This document shows positions 54,070-63,113 of a DNA stretch of 64,000 nt, piece after piece. The notes beneath the pieces were generated by a model that saw only the letters and a program-made list of their open reading frames with translations, made no database searches and was not told where the DNA came from. The position numbers and the translations under genes were made by a program. Every line of letters begins with the position of its first letter. The stretch's first letter is position 1. Source of the stretch: an uncultured Clostridia bacterium (GTDB lineage Bacteria; Bacillota; Clostridia; TANB77; CAG-465); assembly GCA_949106495.1 (NCBI GenBank), contig CARYZD010000004.1, positions 79,802 through 143,801 on the forward strand, written 5' to 3'.

Positions 54070-54134
54070 GCGCTTAAAAAAGGCAACAAAAAGTCAAACT
54101 AGTTTACATAATTTAAAATTTGCTAACTAATTTG
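54070..54134 (-). promoter_or_regulatory. Attenuator-like hairpin in the rpoB leader
   Basis: On the minus strand, CAAATTAGTT and AACTAGTTTG pair over 10 bp (one G-U) around a 20 nt loop. ACTTTTTGTTGCCTTTTTT follows, giving U-rich runs before the rpoB RBS. Upstream the leader has smaller hairpins (ATTTC / GAAAT and AACTAT / ATAGTT). Transcription attenuation is inferred. Confidence 0.5.
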
Positions 54135-54248
54135 ATTATTTTTATATACCTTTTTCTTAACTATTTTTTATGAATTTTTTCAACTATTACAACCATCCTT
54201 TGCATTATAGTTTACATAGTAATTTCAATTAGAAATAACATTTGTCTC

Positions 54249-54277
54249 ATTATATCACATAAAAAAAACAGTGTCAA
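54249..54277 (-). promoter_or_regulatory. Consensus promoter of rpoBC
   Basis: Minus strand TTGACA (54272-54277), a 17 bp spacer and TATAAT (54249-54254), a perfect match. The leader to rpoB is about 185 nt. Confidence 0.85.
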
Positions 54278-54333
54278 CAAAAAAATATACATTTTTAAAA
54301 TTTATGTATGTCAATTAATGGAAAATAATAAAG

Positions 54334-54366
54334 AAAAAATACAGTATGAATTATACTGTATTTTTT
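54334..54366 (-). terminator. Terminator of the 54.4 kb hypothetical gene
   Basis: Stem AATACAGTAT / ATACTGTATT followed on the minus strand by TTTT, just upstream of the rpoB promoter. Confidence 0.8.
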
Positions 54367-54370
54367 AGCA

Positions 54371-54877
54371 TTAATTTTCTATTGTTATAATATAAGAAAT
54401 AGCTGTTGAAGCAGTTGCTGTAGCATATGTTTTTGGATATTCATTTTTTATTGTTAATTCTTCTCCATCATCAAATGAACTTATTCCATCTATATCATAT
54501 AAATTTGATCTAACAGCACTTTTAGCTTTTAATGTTACGCTTGATTCTAATATTTCAACAACTTCAAATTCAAGATTTGAATACATCATTCCTTCATAAG
54601 AAATTATATCACCTATGTTACAAGAGTATTCTTTCTTATCTCCTTCTTTTCTACCATTTTCATCAATAATAATTTCTTGTATTTTAATTTTAACTTTGCC
54701 ATCTTTATTATTATTTGAATCAGATACTACATTATTATCTTTAATATCCTTATTTTCTTCTGCAGGTATTTGATTTTGGTTATTATTTTTATTATTAATA
54801 ACCAACATTCCAATAATCACTCCAATGCAAACAACCATTCCTATAAGACAAACTACAATTCCAACTTTTGCTTTCAT
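54371..54877 (-). CDS. Membrane-anchored hypothetical protein
   Basis: 168 aa. It has an N-terminal membrane segment (about 5-27), an Asn/Asp/Lys-rich linker (about 29-60), and a C-terminal beta-rich domain of about 105 residues (VKIKIQEIIIDENGRK onward). A Cys sits inside the hydrophobic segment but without a clear lipobox. GGGAGG precedes the ATG. It is flanked by terminators on both sides, so probably its own unit. I do not recognise the family. Confidence 0.65.
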   Translation of the reverse strand: MKAKVGIVVCLIGMVVCIGVIIGMLVINNKNNNQNQIPAEENKDIKDNNVVSDSNNNKDGKVKIKIQEIIIDENGRKEGDKKEYSCNIGDIISYEGMMYSNLEFEVVEILESSVTLKAKSAVRSNLYDIDGISSFDDGEELTIKNEYPKTYATATASTAISYIITIEN

Positions 54878-54910
54878 TTTCTCCCTCCTAATATATTTTA
54901 TTATATCATA

Positions 54911-54950
54911 AAAAAAGTAAAATGGAAAAGTATAAAAACTTTTCCATTTT
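54911..54950 (-). terminator. prfA terminator
   Basis: Stem AAAATGGAAAAG / CTTTTCCATTTT (12 bp, 8 nt loop) followed on the minus strand by ACTTTTTTTA. Confidence 0.85.
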
Positions 54951-54955
54951 ATTTA

Positions 54956-56020
54956 TTAGTCTACATTTCCTTCTTTTAATCTATCTGCTCTATCTGCAGC
55001 AATTAATGCTTCAACCATTTCATCAATATCTCCATTTAAAAATGATTCTAATTGATAAATTGTAAAGTTTATTCTATGATCTGTTACTCTACTTTGTGGA
55101 TAATTATATGTTCTAATTTTTTCGCTTCTTGCTCCACTTCCAACTTGAAGTCTTCTTGTATTAATTATTTCACTATCACGTTCTTCGACTTGTTTTTCAT
55201 ATAATTTTGAACGAAGCATTTTCATAGCAGTTTCTTTATTTTGTAATTGTGATCTTTCATTTTGACATGATACAACTATACCTGTTGGCATATGTGTAAT
55301 TCTTATTGCTGATGATGTTTTATTTACGTGTTGACCACCAGCGCCACTTGCTCTATATGTATCAATTCTTAAATCGTTTTGATTAATTTCAACTTCTACA
55401 TCTTCAACTTCTGGTAAAACTGCGACTGTAGCAGTAGATGTATGTATTCTTCCACTTGCTTCTGTTTCAGGAACACGTTGAACTCTATGTACACCACTTT
55501 CAAATTTTAATCTACTATATGCGCCTTTTCCTTTAATCATAAATGATATTTCTTTTATACCACCTATTTCTGTTTCATTTAAATCTATAACTTCAACTTG
55601 CCATCTTTTAAGTTCTGCATACATTGTATACATTCTATATAAATTATATGCAAACAGTGCTGCTTCTTCTCCACCAGCGCCACCTCTAATTTCAATAATA
55701 ACATTACTATCATCATTTTCATCTTTAGGGAGTAATAATATTTTTAAATCCTCTTCAAAAGCTGGTAACTTTTCTTTAGCTGAATAATATTCTTCTTCTG
55801 CCATTTCTTTTAAATCTGGATCGTCCATCATCTCTTTAGCACTTTCCATATCTGACACTAGTTTTTTATATTCAACATACTTATCTACTACATCTTTCAT
55901 GTTAGATTGCTCTTTCATGTATTTTCTCCAACTAGCTTGATCAGCAATAACATCTGGATTAGAAATAAGTTCTGTTAATTCTTGATATTTTTTATATAAT
56001 GCTTCTAATTTTTCAAACAT
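54956..56020 (-). CDS. prfA: Peptide chain release factor 1
   Basis: Recognises UAA and UAG. The 354 aa protein has the catalytic GGQ within RASGAGGQHVNKTSSA, a PxT-type recognition segment (VQRVPETEASGRIHTS), and RNYNYPQ-like RTYNYPQSRVTDHR. prmC (hemK), which often follows, is absent; a terminator comes next. Confidence 0.96.
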   Translation of the reverse strand: MFEKLEALYKKYQELTELISNPDVIADQASWRKYMKEQSNMKDVVDKYVEYKKLVSDMESAKEMMDDPDLKEMAEEEYYSAKEKLPAFEEDLKILLLPKDENDDSNVIIEIRGGAGGEEAALFAYNLYRMYTMYAELKRWQVEVIDLNETEIGGIKEISFMIKGKGAYSRLKFESGVHRVQRVPETEASGRIHTSTATVAVLPEVEDVEVEINQNDLRIDTYRASGAGGQHVNKTSSAIRITHMPTGIVVSCQNERSQLQNKETAMKMLRSKLYEKQVEERDSEIINTRRLQVGSGARSEKIRTYNYPQSRVTDHRINFTIYQLESFLNGDIDEMVEALIAADRADRLKEGNVD

Positions 56021-56059
56021 TTTTTATTCTCCATTCTAAAATCTAAAATTTACCCTAAT

Positions 56060-56088
56060 ATTTTAACATATTTTAACTACTTTTTCAA
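56060..56088 (-). promoter_or_regulatory. Promoter of prfA
   Basis: Minus strand TTGAAA, a 17 bp spacer and TAAAAT. Confidence 0.7.
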
Positions 56089-56116
56089 CACTATATAAAT
56101 TACTTTTAATTTTACA

Positions 56117-56144
56117 TAAAAAAGAGGATGTTTATTCATCCCCA
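56117..56144 (-). terminator. Terminator overlapping the end of divIVA
   Basis: Short stem GGGGATG / CATCCTC (6 nt loop) followed on the minus strand by TTTTTT. The divIVA stop codon lies in the loop. Confidence 0.65.
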
Positions 56145-56578
56145 TCTTGTAATATTTTTAGTTGTGCTTCAAGCATAGATTGTACTTTTATTTTATATAT
56201 TCTCATTTGATTTTTCTTAGTTTCAATATCTACTTCTGCTTTAATAATTTGTCTTTGTAAATCTTCTAATTTTCTTTGTGCGTCCATTTCAGCACTAGAC
56301 TTTATACTTTCTGCTTGCTTTTGTGCTTCAAGTTTAATACTATCTGCTTCAGTTTGTGCATTTTCAACTGTTCTTCCGATGCCAGCTTCAAGAGCGCTAA
56401 AATGTTCAACAGATTCTTGTAATGTTTGAACTTGTCCTCTTAATTCACTATTTTCTTTATATAGTTTTTCGTAATCACTCATAACTAAAACTAAAAAATC
56501 CTCTACATCTTTAATGTCATATCCACCCAATTTAGCCTTTTTAAAAACTTTATTATCTATGTCTATTGGTGTTAGCAT
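56132..56578 (-). CDS. divIVA: DivIVA-domain protein
   Basis: 148 aa. The N-terminal membrane-targeting motif LTPIDIDNKVFKKAKLGGYD with the following VEDFL is the DivIVA/GpsB signature. A long coiled coil (about 30-145) with heptads follows. It localises to curved membranes at poles or septa. It is downstream of sepF, as in many Firmicutes, though with a terminator between. Confidence 0.92.
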   Translation of the reverse strand: MLTPIDIDNKVFKKAKLGGYDIKDVEDFLVLVMSDYEKLYKENSELRGQVQTLQESVEHFSALEAGIGRTVENAQTEADSIKLEAQKQAESIKSSAEMDAQRKLEDLQRQIIKAEVDIETKKNQMRIYKIKVQSMLEAQLKILQDGDE

Positions 56579-56603
56579 AATAATTCAACCCCCTATTATA
56601 ATA

Positions 56604-56629
56604 TAAAAACAGGTCATCAAAGACCTGTT
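56604..56629 (-). terminator. sepF terminator
   Basis: Stem AACAGGTC / GACCTGTT with a 6 nt loop, then TTTATA on the minus strand. Confidence 0.75.
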
Positions 56630-56643
56630 TATTTAAGCATTAC

Positions 56644-57189
56644 TTATTTAAGCCAAGAAAAAGATTGTCTTTGTTCTTGTTGTTGTCTATTTAATTGTAC
56701 GTTTTCTAAATCATTTTGAATCTCAACTGTTCTTGGAGTCATTAAATAAATTAAACTTGAAACTTTTTGAATATTTCCTTCAATCATAAATGTAGCTCCA
56801 CTTAAAAAGTCTAATACACGTCTTGCATCTTCTTTTCCAACATTCTCAAGATTTATAATTACTGATTTTTTACTTTTTAGATATGTACCTACTTCTTCAA
56901 CATCATTATAGCAAGTTGGTTGTGTAATAACCATTTTAGATGATGACATTCCATTATTTACAGAAATAACTTTAGTAGATCTATTTCCTGGTTCTTCAAC
57001 TTCTCTTACTGATGCTCTAATTCCACGTCTACCACTTACTGGTTGTGAATAATCTACATCATCATTTTCAATTTCTTCTGTATATTCTTCAGAATAACCA
57101 TCTGCATATCCATCTTCATATAAATCTTCTTCTTCATTTCCATTTATTCCAATTACTTTTAAAAATTTATTTACGAATTGCGCTCCCAT
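56644..57189 (-). CDS. sepF: Cell division protein SepF
   Basis: 181 aa FtsZ-tethering protein. It has a short N-terminal amphipathic region (GAQFVNKFLKVIG), an acidic linker (about 18-50), and the C-terminal SepF domain with VITQPTCYNDVEEVGTYLKSK and LDFLSGATFMIEGNIQKVSS. GGGGG is the RBS. The YlmG and YlmH genes often downstream are absent. Confidence 0.94.
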   Translation of the reverse strand: MGAQFVNKFLKVIGINGNEEEDLYEDGYADGYSEEYTEEIENDDVDYSQPVSGRRGIRASVREVEEPGNRSTKVISVNNGMSSSKMVITQPTCYNDVEEVGTYLKSKKSVIINLENVGKEDARRVLDFLSGATFMIEGNIQKVSSLIYLMTPRTVEIQNDLENVQLNRQQQEQRQSFSWLK

Positions 57190-57301
57190 AAATTAACCCC
57201 CTACGATATTTACTTAGCATAAATACTGCTAATACCTTCGTTTTAAACTTTATCACAAAAATGCCCATTTGTCTATACTTTAATATATTTGTAACATTTT
57301 T

Positions 57302-58537
57302 TTAATTAAAATATGACATTGGATTAACTGATATTCCATTTACTTTTACTTCAAAATGTAAATGTGCTCCATATGAATTACCTGTATTACCACTATATCC
57401 AATAACTTGTCCCTTACTTACAGTTTGTCCATTACTTACATTTACACTAGATAAATGTCCATATAATGTATATAATCTATTTCCATTTGAATCTAATCCA
57501 TGATCAATCATTATATGATTACCAAAACCATATCCATTCGCAACCGAAAAAGAATGATTTTTATAGCCTCCAGCTGTATATGGTCCATTAGGATCACTTG
57601 TTACAGTCATTGCTCTAACAACTTTTCCTGATGCTGCAGCAAATACTTGTGTTCCAGTTGAAACACCTATATCTGTACCAGAATGCCATGAAGAATATCC
57701 TCCAGGACTATACCAACCAAAATGAGCTGTAATATATGAACTTGTTGTAGGCCATACAAAAACGCCCGAAAAATATCCATTATTTACATTACCAGCTGAT
57801 GCAAGTTTTCTTAATTCTTCTTGTATTGCATCATCTGCTTTTTGTTGTTCTTCTTTTAACAATTTTGTTGCAGCAAGTGTCTTAGCCTTTGATGAATTTA
57901 GACTATTAACCTTACTTTGCTTTTGATTTTTTACTCCTTGTAGTTCACTTGCTGATTTTTCATAGTCATAACTAAGCTGTTCAACAGATAATTTACCTTC
58001 TTCAATTCCAGATTTTAAATAATCTACATATTCTTTTTGCGATTTCATATTTCCAATTAAAGATTGATCATATTCTAATATACTTGTATATACTCCAAGT
58101 TTTGAAAAGAAATCTCCTATGCCATCAGAAGAAACTAATATTTCAAAAACGCTTGGTATACCATTTTCATATATCGTTCTTAATCTTGTTGTATATATAT
58201 CTTCAGCACTATTATATAATTGTGCTGAGTTTTGTAAATCATTCTGATATTTAGTAATTTGAGAATTTATTGTATCAATTTGAGATTGGAGTCCATCTAA
58301 TTTCTCTGTATAAGTTGCAATCTCTGAGTCTAATACTTGTATTTCATCAATATACCCTTGTACTTCTTTTTCAACAGCACTTATTGCACTTTGATTTGCT
58401 TCTATTTGTTTTGTTATCCTGTTATATTCATTCCTTGCATCAGATAAAGCATCTGCAAAACAAAATGAATTTAAACTTAAACAAATAGATAAAGTACTAA
58501 AACAAATTGCTGCTCGTCCTAACACTTTATTTTTCAA
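57302..58537 (-). CDS. M23 murein hydrolase / activator, FtsEX-linked (copy 1)
   Basis: 411 aa. A signal peptide (about 1-28, ending near CFADA) precedes a long coiled coil (about 28-240) and a C-terminal LytM/M23 domain with zinc-ligand motifs HSGTDIG and HLHFEV, both intact. The architecture matches PcsB, CwlO and EnvC, which are activated by FtsEX. It is a tandem paralogue of the next gene upstream, with the block TRLRTIYENGIPSVFE nearly shared, and ends the ftsE-ftsX operon. Confidence 0.9.
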   Translation of the reverse strand: MKNKVLGRAAICFSTLSICLSLNSFCFADALSDARNEYNRITKQIEANQSAISAVEKEVQGYIDEIQVLDSEIATYTEKLDGLQSQIDTINSQITKYQNDLQNSAQLYNSAEDIYTTRLRTIYENGIPSVFEILVSSDGIGDFFSKLGVYTSILEYDQSLIGNMKSQKEYVDYLKSGIEEGKLSVEQLSYDYEKSASELQGVKNQKQSKVNSLNSSKAKTLAATKLLKEEQQKADDAIQEELRKLASAGNVNNGYFSGVFVWPTTSSYITAHFGWYSPGGYSSWHSGTDIGVSTGTQVFAAASGKVVRAMTVTSDPNGPYTAGGYKNHSFSVANGYGFGNHIMIDHGLDSNGNRLYTLYGHLSSVNVSNGQTVSKGQVIGYSGNTGNSYGAHLHFEVKVNGISVNPMSYFN

Positions 58538-58550
58538 CTATATCTCCCCC

Positions 58551-59777
58551 TTATAATATAGTAAATGATATTCCTGGGAAAAACTTTAATGGATCAACCC
58601 TTTGTCCATTTTCACGTATCTCTAAGTGTAAGTGTGGACCAGTTGAATTTCCAGTTGTTCCTACATATCCAATTAATTGTCCTTTTTTTACTTTTTCTCC
58701 TTCTCTTGCAACTAAAGAACTACAGTGACCATATAATGAAATGTATGTAGAATTATTATCTGTACATTCACCATGATTTATTATAACGTAGTTACCATAT
58801 CCATAGTTACTATATCCAGAGGTTGTTACAACCCCTTCTTGTATTGCATAAATTGGTGTACAGTTTATTCCTGCACCTGCAATATCTGAACCTGTATGTG
58901 CACTTCCAGCAGGATCTACTAAATTATATACTTCACCAAAACTTGTTGTTATTATAGTAAATCCAGGTGTTGGATAAAAGAATTCTGTTCCTGTAAATGT
59001 ACTAGCTGTTCCATTTTTTATTTGATTTGCTACTTCATTAATTACTTTTGCAACTTCTGTATCTATATCTGAAATAGCTTGTTTTCTTTTATCTGTAAGA
59101 AGTTTTGATGCTTCCTGAAGTTCACTTTCTTTATTCTTTAGCTCATCTATTCTTTTGACTTTTTCTTCTCTTTTTTTATCTAATTCTTCCTTAACCTCTT
59201 CAAGTCCTTCTTCTAAAGCTACAAGTCTTTTTTTCTCTAATTCTATATCTCCTTTAATATAGTTTATATAATTTTGTTTATCTTGATAAGTGTTCATTAA
59301 AGTCTTATCATGGTCTAAAATCATACTATATAAATTTAGTTTTATCATCAAATCAGTAAAACCATTTGAAGTTACTATTAACTCAAAAATACTAGGAATT
59401 CCATTTTCATATATTGTTCTTAATCTGTTTGCATATGTACTATTTAAAATCCCATAATTTTCATTGGCAGTTTTTAATTTATTATCTAAATCTTCAAGAG
59501 TTGTACTAACTTCTTTTATATTTTGTTGTAAATTTGCTAAATTATTTGTATAAGATAGTACTTCACTATCAATTTCTGCAACATCATATGCATATAAAGC
59601 TAGTTCTCTTTCAACACCAGTAAGCTTTGATGCATTTTCTTGTTGTTCTTTCTTTACCGCTTCTAATTCTTGCTCATATTTAGATAAAGTGTCTGCTCCA
59701 TACACAATTGGTAACGAAACATTAGATAAAAATATAATACAAATAATTATTGATATTTTTTTCTTTATCTTATTCAT
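58551..59777 (-). CDS. M23 murein hydrolase / activator, FtsEX-linked (copy 2)
   Basis: 408 aa with the same architecture: signal peptide (about 1-28), coiled coil (about 28-245) and M23 domain with HTGSDIAG, the His of IINHGE, and HLHLEI, all intact. It lies 12 nt after ftsX. Two adjacent copies suggest division of labour between elongation and septation, or redundancy; that is inference. Confidence 0.9.
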   Translation of the reverse strand: MNKIKKKISIIICIIFLSNVSLPIVYGADTLSKYEQELEAVKKEQQENASKLTGVERELALYAYDVAEIDSEVLSYTNNLANLQQNIKEVSTTLEDLDNKLKTANENYGILNSTYANRLRTIYENGIPSIFELIVTSNGFTDLMIKLNLYSMILDHDKTLMNTYQDKQNYINYIKGDIELEKKRLVALEEGLEEVKEELDKKREEKVKRIDELKNKESELQEASKLLTDKRKQAISDIDTEVAKVINEVANQIKNGTASTFTGTEFFYPTPGFTIITTSFGEVYNLVDPAGSAHTGSDIAGAGINCTPIYAIQEGVVTTSGYSNYGYGNYVIINHGECTDNNSTYISLYGHCSSLVAREGEKVKKGQLIGYVGTTGNSTGPHLHLEIRENGQRVDPLKFFPGISFTIL

Positions 59778-59789
59778 CTAAAACGCCTC

Positions 59790-60677
59790 CTATGCTTTTA
59801 AGTATTTTTTCAATGATATAACACTTCCAAATATTCCTATAAATAATCCAAGCAATATATATGAAATTAATATTTGATACCAAATTGTTGAATATGGTAT
59901 AAATTTAAATACTCCTAAAGCATAGCTTGAATTTAATGCAACATATATGTATATATATACAATAGATATTACAATAAATGATATTAATGCAGAAACTATT
60001 CCCATTATTGCTCCTTCAACAATAAATGGTTTTACAATAAAACTATTTGTAGCACCTATGTAACGCATAATAAAGATTTCTCTTTTATTTGAATATACTG
60101 CAAGTTTTATTGTATTAGATATTATAAATACACTAACAACTAAAAGTACTACTCCTACGCCAAGTAAAAAATAATTTGCTACTTTTGAAATAGAAATAAC
60201 AGCCTCAATTGTATCTGCATTGTATTTTACTTTATATATTCCATCTATTTTTTCTACAGCAGCTTTTATAGTATCAGCTTCTTCAATATTAGAAAATTTA
60301 ACTATAAATGATGCTGGAAAAATATCTAAGCTTTCTAATCCTTCTAAAAAATAGTCTTGATCTTTAAACTGTTCTTTTGCATCTTCATATGCCTCAGATT
60401 TACTCATATATTGAATTTCTGAAACTCCTTCTACAAGTTTTATTTCATCTTCCATATACGCAATGTCTTCATCTGTAGATTTATCTTCGATAAATGCTTG
60501 TAATCCTTGTTCAAGTCTTAATGTTTCAACGTTTTGATTAACATTTTGTAATATTATAATAAATATTCCAAGTATTAACATAGTAGCGCATATAATTAGC
60601 ATAGTTGATATTGTTTTTGAGCCGTGTTTATTTAAATTATCATAACCTTCTTTAATCAAATAAGTATTTGTTGTCAT
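59790..60677 (-). CDS. ftsX: Cell division ABC transporter permease FtsX
   Basis: 295 aa. Four membrane segments are visible (about 25-45, 170-190, 220-245 and 265-285), with a large extracytoplasmic loop between the first two that contacts the hydrolase. It starts directly after the ftsE stop (TAG-ATG), with GAGGGGTG inside the ftsE end. Confidence 0.95.
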   Translation of the reverse strand: MTTNTYLIKEGYDNLNKHGSKTISTMLIICATMLILGIFIIILQNVNQNVETLRLEQGLQAFIEDKSTDEDIAYMEDEIKLVEGVSEIQYMSKSEAYEDAKEQFKDQDYFLEGLESLDIFPASFIVKFSNIEEADTIKAAVEKIDGIYKVKYNADTIEAVISISKVANYFLLGVGVVLLVVSVFIISNTIKLAVYSNKREIFIMRYIGATNSFIVKPFIVEGAIMGIVSALISFIVISIVYIYIYVALNSSYALGVFKFIPYSTIWYQILISYILLGLFIGIFGSVISLKKYLKA

Positions 60678-61352
60678 CTAATACACCCCTCTCGCTTCAT
60701 CTTTTATAACTCTACCATGTTCAAGAGCAATAACTCTTTTATTTAGCTTATCTACTATATCTTTTGCATGTGTAACTACTAAAATAGTAGTTCCTCTTGC
60801 ATTAATCTCAAGTAGAGTTTTAAAAATTTCTTCGGCAGTTTTAGGGTCTAAATTTCCTGTAGGCTCGTCTGCTATAAGTATTGGTGGCTTTGTTGCAAGT
60901 GCTCTTGCAAGTGCAACTCTTTGTTGTTCACCACCAGATAATTGGTTTGGATAAAATTTTTCTTTTCCAGAAAGTCCTACCATTTGAAGTACAGTTTTTA
61001 GTTGTGTTCTAATTTCTCTTTCAGATGCTTCAATTACTCTTAATGCAAATATAATATTTTCTTCAACTGTTCTATCATATAATAATCTAAAATCTTGGAA
61101 AACAAATCCAATTTTTCTTCTTAAATATGGTATTTCTTTCTTTTTAAGTCTTGTTATATCTTTGCCATCAACCAGTATTTTTCCTGATGTTGGTTCTTCT
61201 TCTTTTATTAGTAATCTTAAAAATGTAGATTTACCTGAACCTGATGGACCTACTAAAAAAGCAAATTCTCCTTTATCTATTTTTAAACTAACATTATCTA
61301 TGGCACATATACCATGATTATATTTTTTTACTAGATTTACAAATTCAATCAT
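60678..61352 (-). CDS. ftsE: Cell division ATP-binding protein FtsE
   Basis: 224 aa ABC ATPase. It has Walker A GPSGSGKS (35-42), the signature LSGGEQQRVALARAL, Walker B ILIADEPTGNLD and the H-loop VVTHAK. It forms a complex with FtsX that drives the periplasmic/extracellular M23 hydrolases. It is the first gene of the operon. Confidence 0.96.
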   Translation of the reverse strand: MIEFVNLVKKYNHGICAIDNVSLKIDKGEFAFLVGPSGSGKSTFLRLLIKEEEPTSGKILVDGKDITRLKKKEIPYLRRKIGFVFQDFRLLYDRTVEENIIFALRVIEASEREIRTQLKTVLQMVGLSGKEKFYPNQLSGGEQQRVALARALATKPPILIADEPTGNLDPKTAEEIFKTLLEINARGTTILVVTHAKDIVDKLNKRVIALEHGRVIKDEARGVY

Positions 61353-61393
61353 TCGTTTTTTCCTTTCATATATCTATACACTCTTCTAGTTAA

Positions 61394-61422
61394 ATATTAT
61401 CATAAAAGAAAATAATTGTCTA
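61394..61422 (-). promoter_or_regulatory. Probable promoter of the ftsEX operon
   Basis: Minus strand TAGACA, a 17 bp spacer and TAATAT. It is weaker than the others here. Confidence 0.45.
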
Positions 61423-61430
61423 CCAGATAA

Positions 61431-62021
61431 CTAGAAGTTTTGAACTTCTTTAAGTACCTTACGTATAATAGTTTCAACACTATCATCATTTATATCTAAC
61501 TTACCAATTACTTCCTTAATTTGTTTATGTGTATATCCTAAAACTTCAAGAGCTGTCATTGCTTCTTCAACATTCTTATTATTTGTTTCTTTTACCTTAA
61601 TATTTATCTTATCTGTTTGTTCTTTTAATACTTTATCTTTTAGTTCTAGTATTATTTTTTGTGCCATTTTAGGTCCAATACCTGGTACACTCTTAAGCGC
61701 ATCAACATTTTCTGTAGCTATTGCCACACATAAACTTTCAGTATCTACTTTAGATATTATACCAAGTGCTACTTTTGGACCAACACCACTTACTGTAATT
61801 AATTTTTTAAAAAACTCTAAGCTTTCTTTATTTTTAAATCCAAATAATCTCATGTCATCTTCTCTAACATGTAAATATGTATATATTTTTATCTCTTGAT
61901 TTATATCTAGTGTAAATAAATCTGATTCAGGCATATTAATTTCATATCCAATATTATTTACCTCAATTACAACTCTATCTTTTTCTATTTCTTCTACTTT
62001 TCCTTTAAAAAAAGCATACAT
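61431..62021 (-). CDS. ruvA: Holliday junction DNA helicase subunit RuvA
   Basis: 196 aa junction-binding protein. It has an N-terminal OB domain (MYAFFKGKVEEIEKDRV), helix-hairpin-helix motifs (TVSGVGPKVALGI, SVPGIGPKMAQKIILELKDK), and the C-terminal RuvB-contact domain (EEAMTALEVLGYT). The ATG at 62021 has GAGGTG upstream; a GTG start three codons earlier overlaps it. ruvB is not downstream as it usually is. Confidence 0.95.
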   Translation of the reverse strand: MYAFFKGKVEEIEKDRVVIEVNNIGYEINMPESDLFTLDINQEIKIYTYLHVREDDMRLFGFKNKESLEFFKKLITVSGVGPKVALGIISKVDTESLCVAIATENVDALKSVPGIGPKMAQKIILELKDKVLKEQTDKINIKVKETNNKNVEEAMTALEVLGYTHKQIKEVIGKLDINDDSVETIIRKVLKEVQNF

Positions 62022-62064
62022 AATCTTCACCTCAGATATATTTTACACAAAATAAAATTTAAAG

Positions 62065-62292
62065 TCAATTTATTCTCACATTATCCACAATATCTAAAAC
62101 ATTTTCATAATTTCCACACATAATATTGTCTATAATTTCCTTTTTTTCTTCATAATCTGCATATTCTTTAGTTAAGATTATTTGAACTGTATTCTTATTT
62201 TTCTTCTCATAACTTAAATACCAATAATTTTCCATTGTAAAGCATATACAACATATCCCTATTATTGATATTAAAAATATTATATAACTCAT
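62065..62292 (-). CDS. Small membrane protein of unknown function
   Basis: 75 aa. The N-terminal half is a hydrophobic segment (YIIFLISIIGICCICF); the C-terminal half is charged with Glu/Lys and Asn-Val repeats. The ATG at 62292 has AGGTGA upstream; an in-frame extension lies further up but runs into the upstream terminator. It precedes ruvA by 43 nt. Confidence 0.5.
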   Translation of the reverse strand: MSYIIFLISIIGICCICFTMENYWYLSYEKKNKNTVQIILTKEYADYEEKKEIIDNIMCGNYENVLDIVDNVRIN

Positions 62293-62333
62293 ATAATCAC
62301 CTATTGTATTATATGATAAACCTAAAATAACGT

Positions 62334-62366
62334 TAAAAAGAACAGGTAACATTAATACCTGTTCTT
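62334..62366 (-). terminator. Terminator of the 62.4 kb orphan gene
   Basis: Stem AAGAACAGGTA / TACCTGTTCTT (11 bp, 7 nt loop) followed on the minus strand by TTTAACG. Confidence 0.8.
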
Positions 62367-62370
62367 AATT

Positions 62371-63012
62371 TTAGAAGCTACGAGTTGAAGTAAACTCAAT
62401 AACAAAGTCTTCTCTACTTGTTTGAAGTAAAACATAAGCTTTATTATCTGTTGGCAATTCAGGTTTTACCTCAATTGCATTGTTTACTCTTAACATATCA
62501 TCATTATCTAAAATAAATAGTTTTTCACTATCTAATTTTCTAGCTAATAATGATTGTCCTGTTGGAGCTTTCATTTGAGAATACTTCTCATCAAATAATT
62601 GAGAAATCTCAACTATTTTTGCAGTATATTCTCTATAGTCTACTCCCCAGAATTTTGAGTAACCTTCTTCAAGAACCTCTTCAGGCTCTTCATCTTCTTC
62701 AATAAAGTTATTCATAACTTTACGTAAGAAAGAAGGTTTATCCTCTTCCGTCATTTCTGAAGCGTCAGGAACTTCAATTTTCTTCTCGTCTACCATAGAC
62801 CTAAAAAACATATAGTCCCTATCTGCTTTAGCTTTCTTGCTAAGCTTCTTTTCAGCTAATTCAGCTTTTTTAGCCTCCTCAGCTTTATTAATATTATCTT
62901 TTTTAGCAATTATTGAAGCATTTTTTTCTTCAGCGTCTTTCCACATAAAGTTATTATATACCTCCTTAACTCCTAAAAATTTCTTCTCTAATGCTAATAC
63001 AACATTTCCCAT
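62371..63012 (-). CDS. Charged hypothetical protein with a structured leader
   Basis: 213 aa, unrecognised and probably cytoplasmic. A Lys/Ala/Glu-rich helical stretch (about 25-66, repeating KAEEAKKAELAEKK-type units) precedes an acidic segment (about 85-120, EEDEEPEEVLEEG). A compact C-terminal region of about 90 residues follows, ending FVIEFTSTRSF. No membrane segment or catalytic motif is seen. AAAGGAGAG precedes the ATG. It stands alone between a strong promoter with a hairpin leader and a strong terminator, so it is a deliberate monocistronic unit. Confidence 0.65.
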   Translation of the reverse strand: MGNVVLALEKKFLGVKEVYNNFMWKDAEEKNASIIAKKDNINKAEEAKKAELAEKKLSKKAKADRDYMFFRSMVDEKKIEVPDASEMTEEDKPSFLRKVMNNFIEEDEEPEEVLEEGYSKFWGVDYREYTAKIVEISQLFDEKYSQMKAPTGQSLLARKLDSEKLFILDNDDMLRVNNAIEVKPELPTDNKAYVLLQTSREDFVIEFTSTRSF

Positions 63013-63043
63013 AATTTTTCTCTCCTTTTTTTAATAAATTTTA

Positions 63044-63085
63044 GTCAAAAATGTATGGGTGTCTCAACAACCCATCAAATTTGAC
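63044..63085 (-). promoter_or_regulatory. Two-tier hairpin in the leader of the 62.4 kb gene
   Basis: Minus-strand leader: GTCAAA and TTTGAC pair as an outer stem. A 4 x 5 nt internal loop (counting one extra base) separates it from an inner stem ATGGGT / ACCCAT closed by a 9 nt loop. The inner stem is GC-richer than its surroundings. It does not match a riboswitch class I know. Confidence 0.5.
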
Positions 63086-63113
63086 AGGCAATATAAAATA
63101 TTAACCTATAATA

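Noticed and set aside
63044..63085. Known riboswitch class (preQ1, c-di-GMP, purine) in the 63 kb leader
   Set aside because: None of the conserved sequence cores that I know are present; only the stems are visible.
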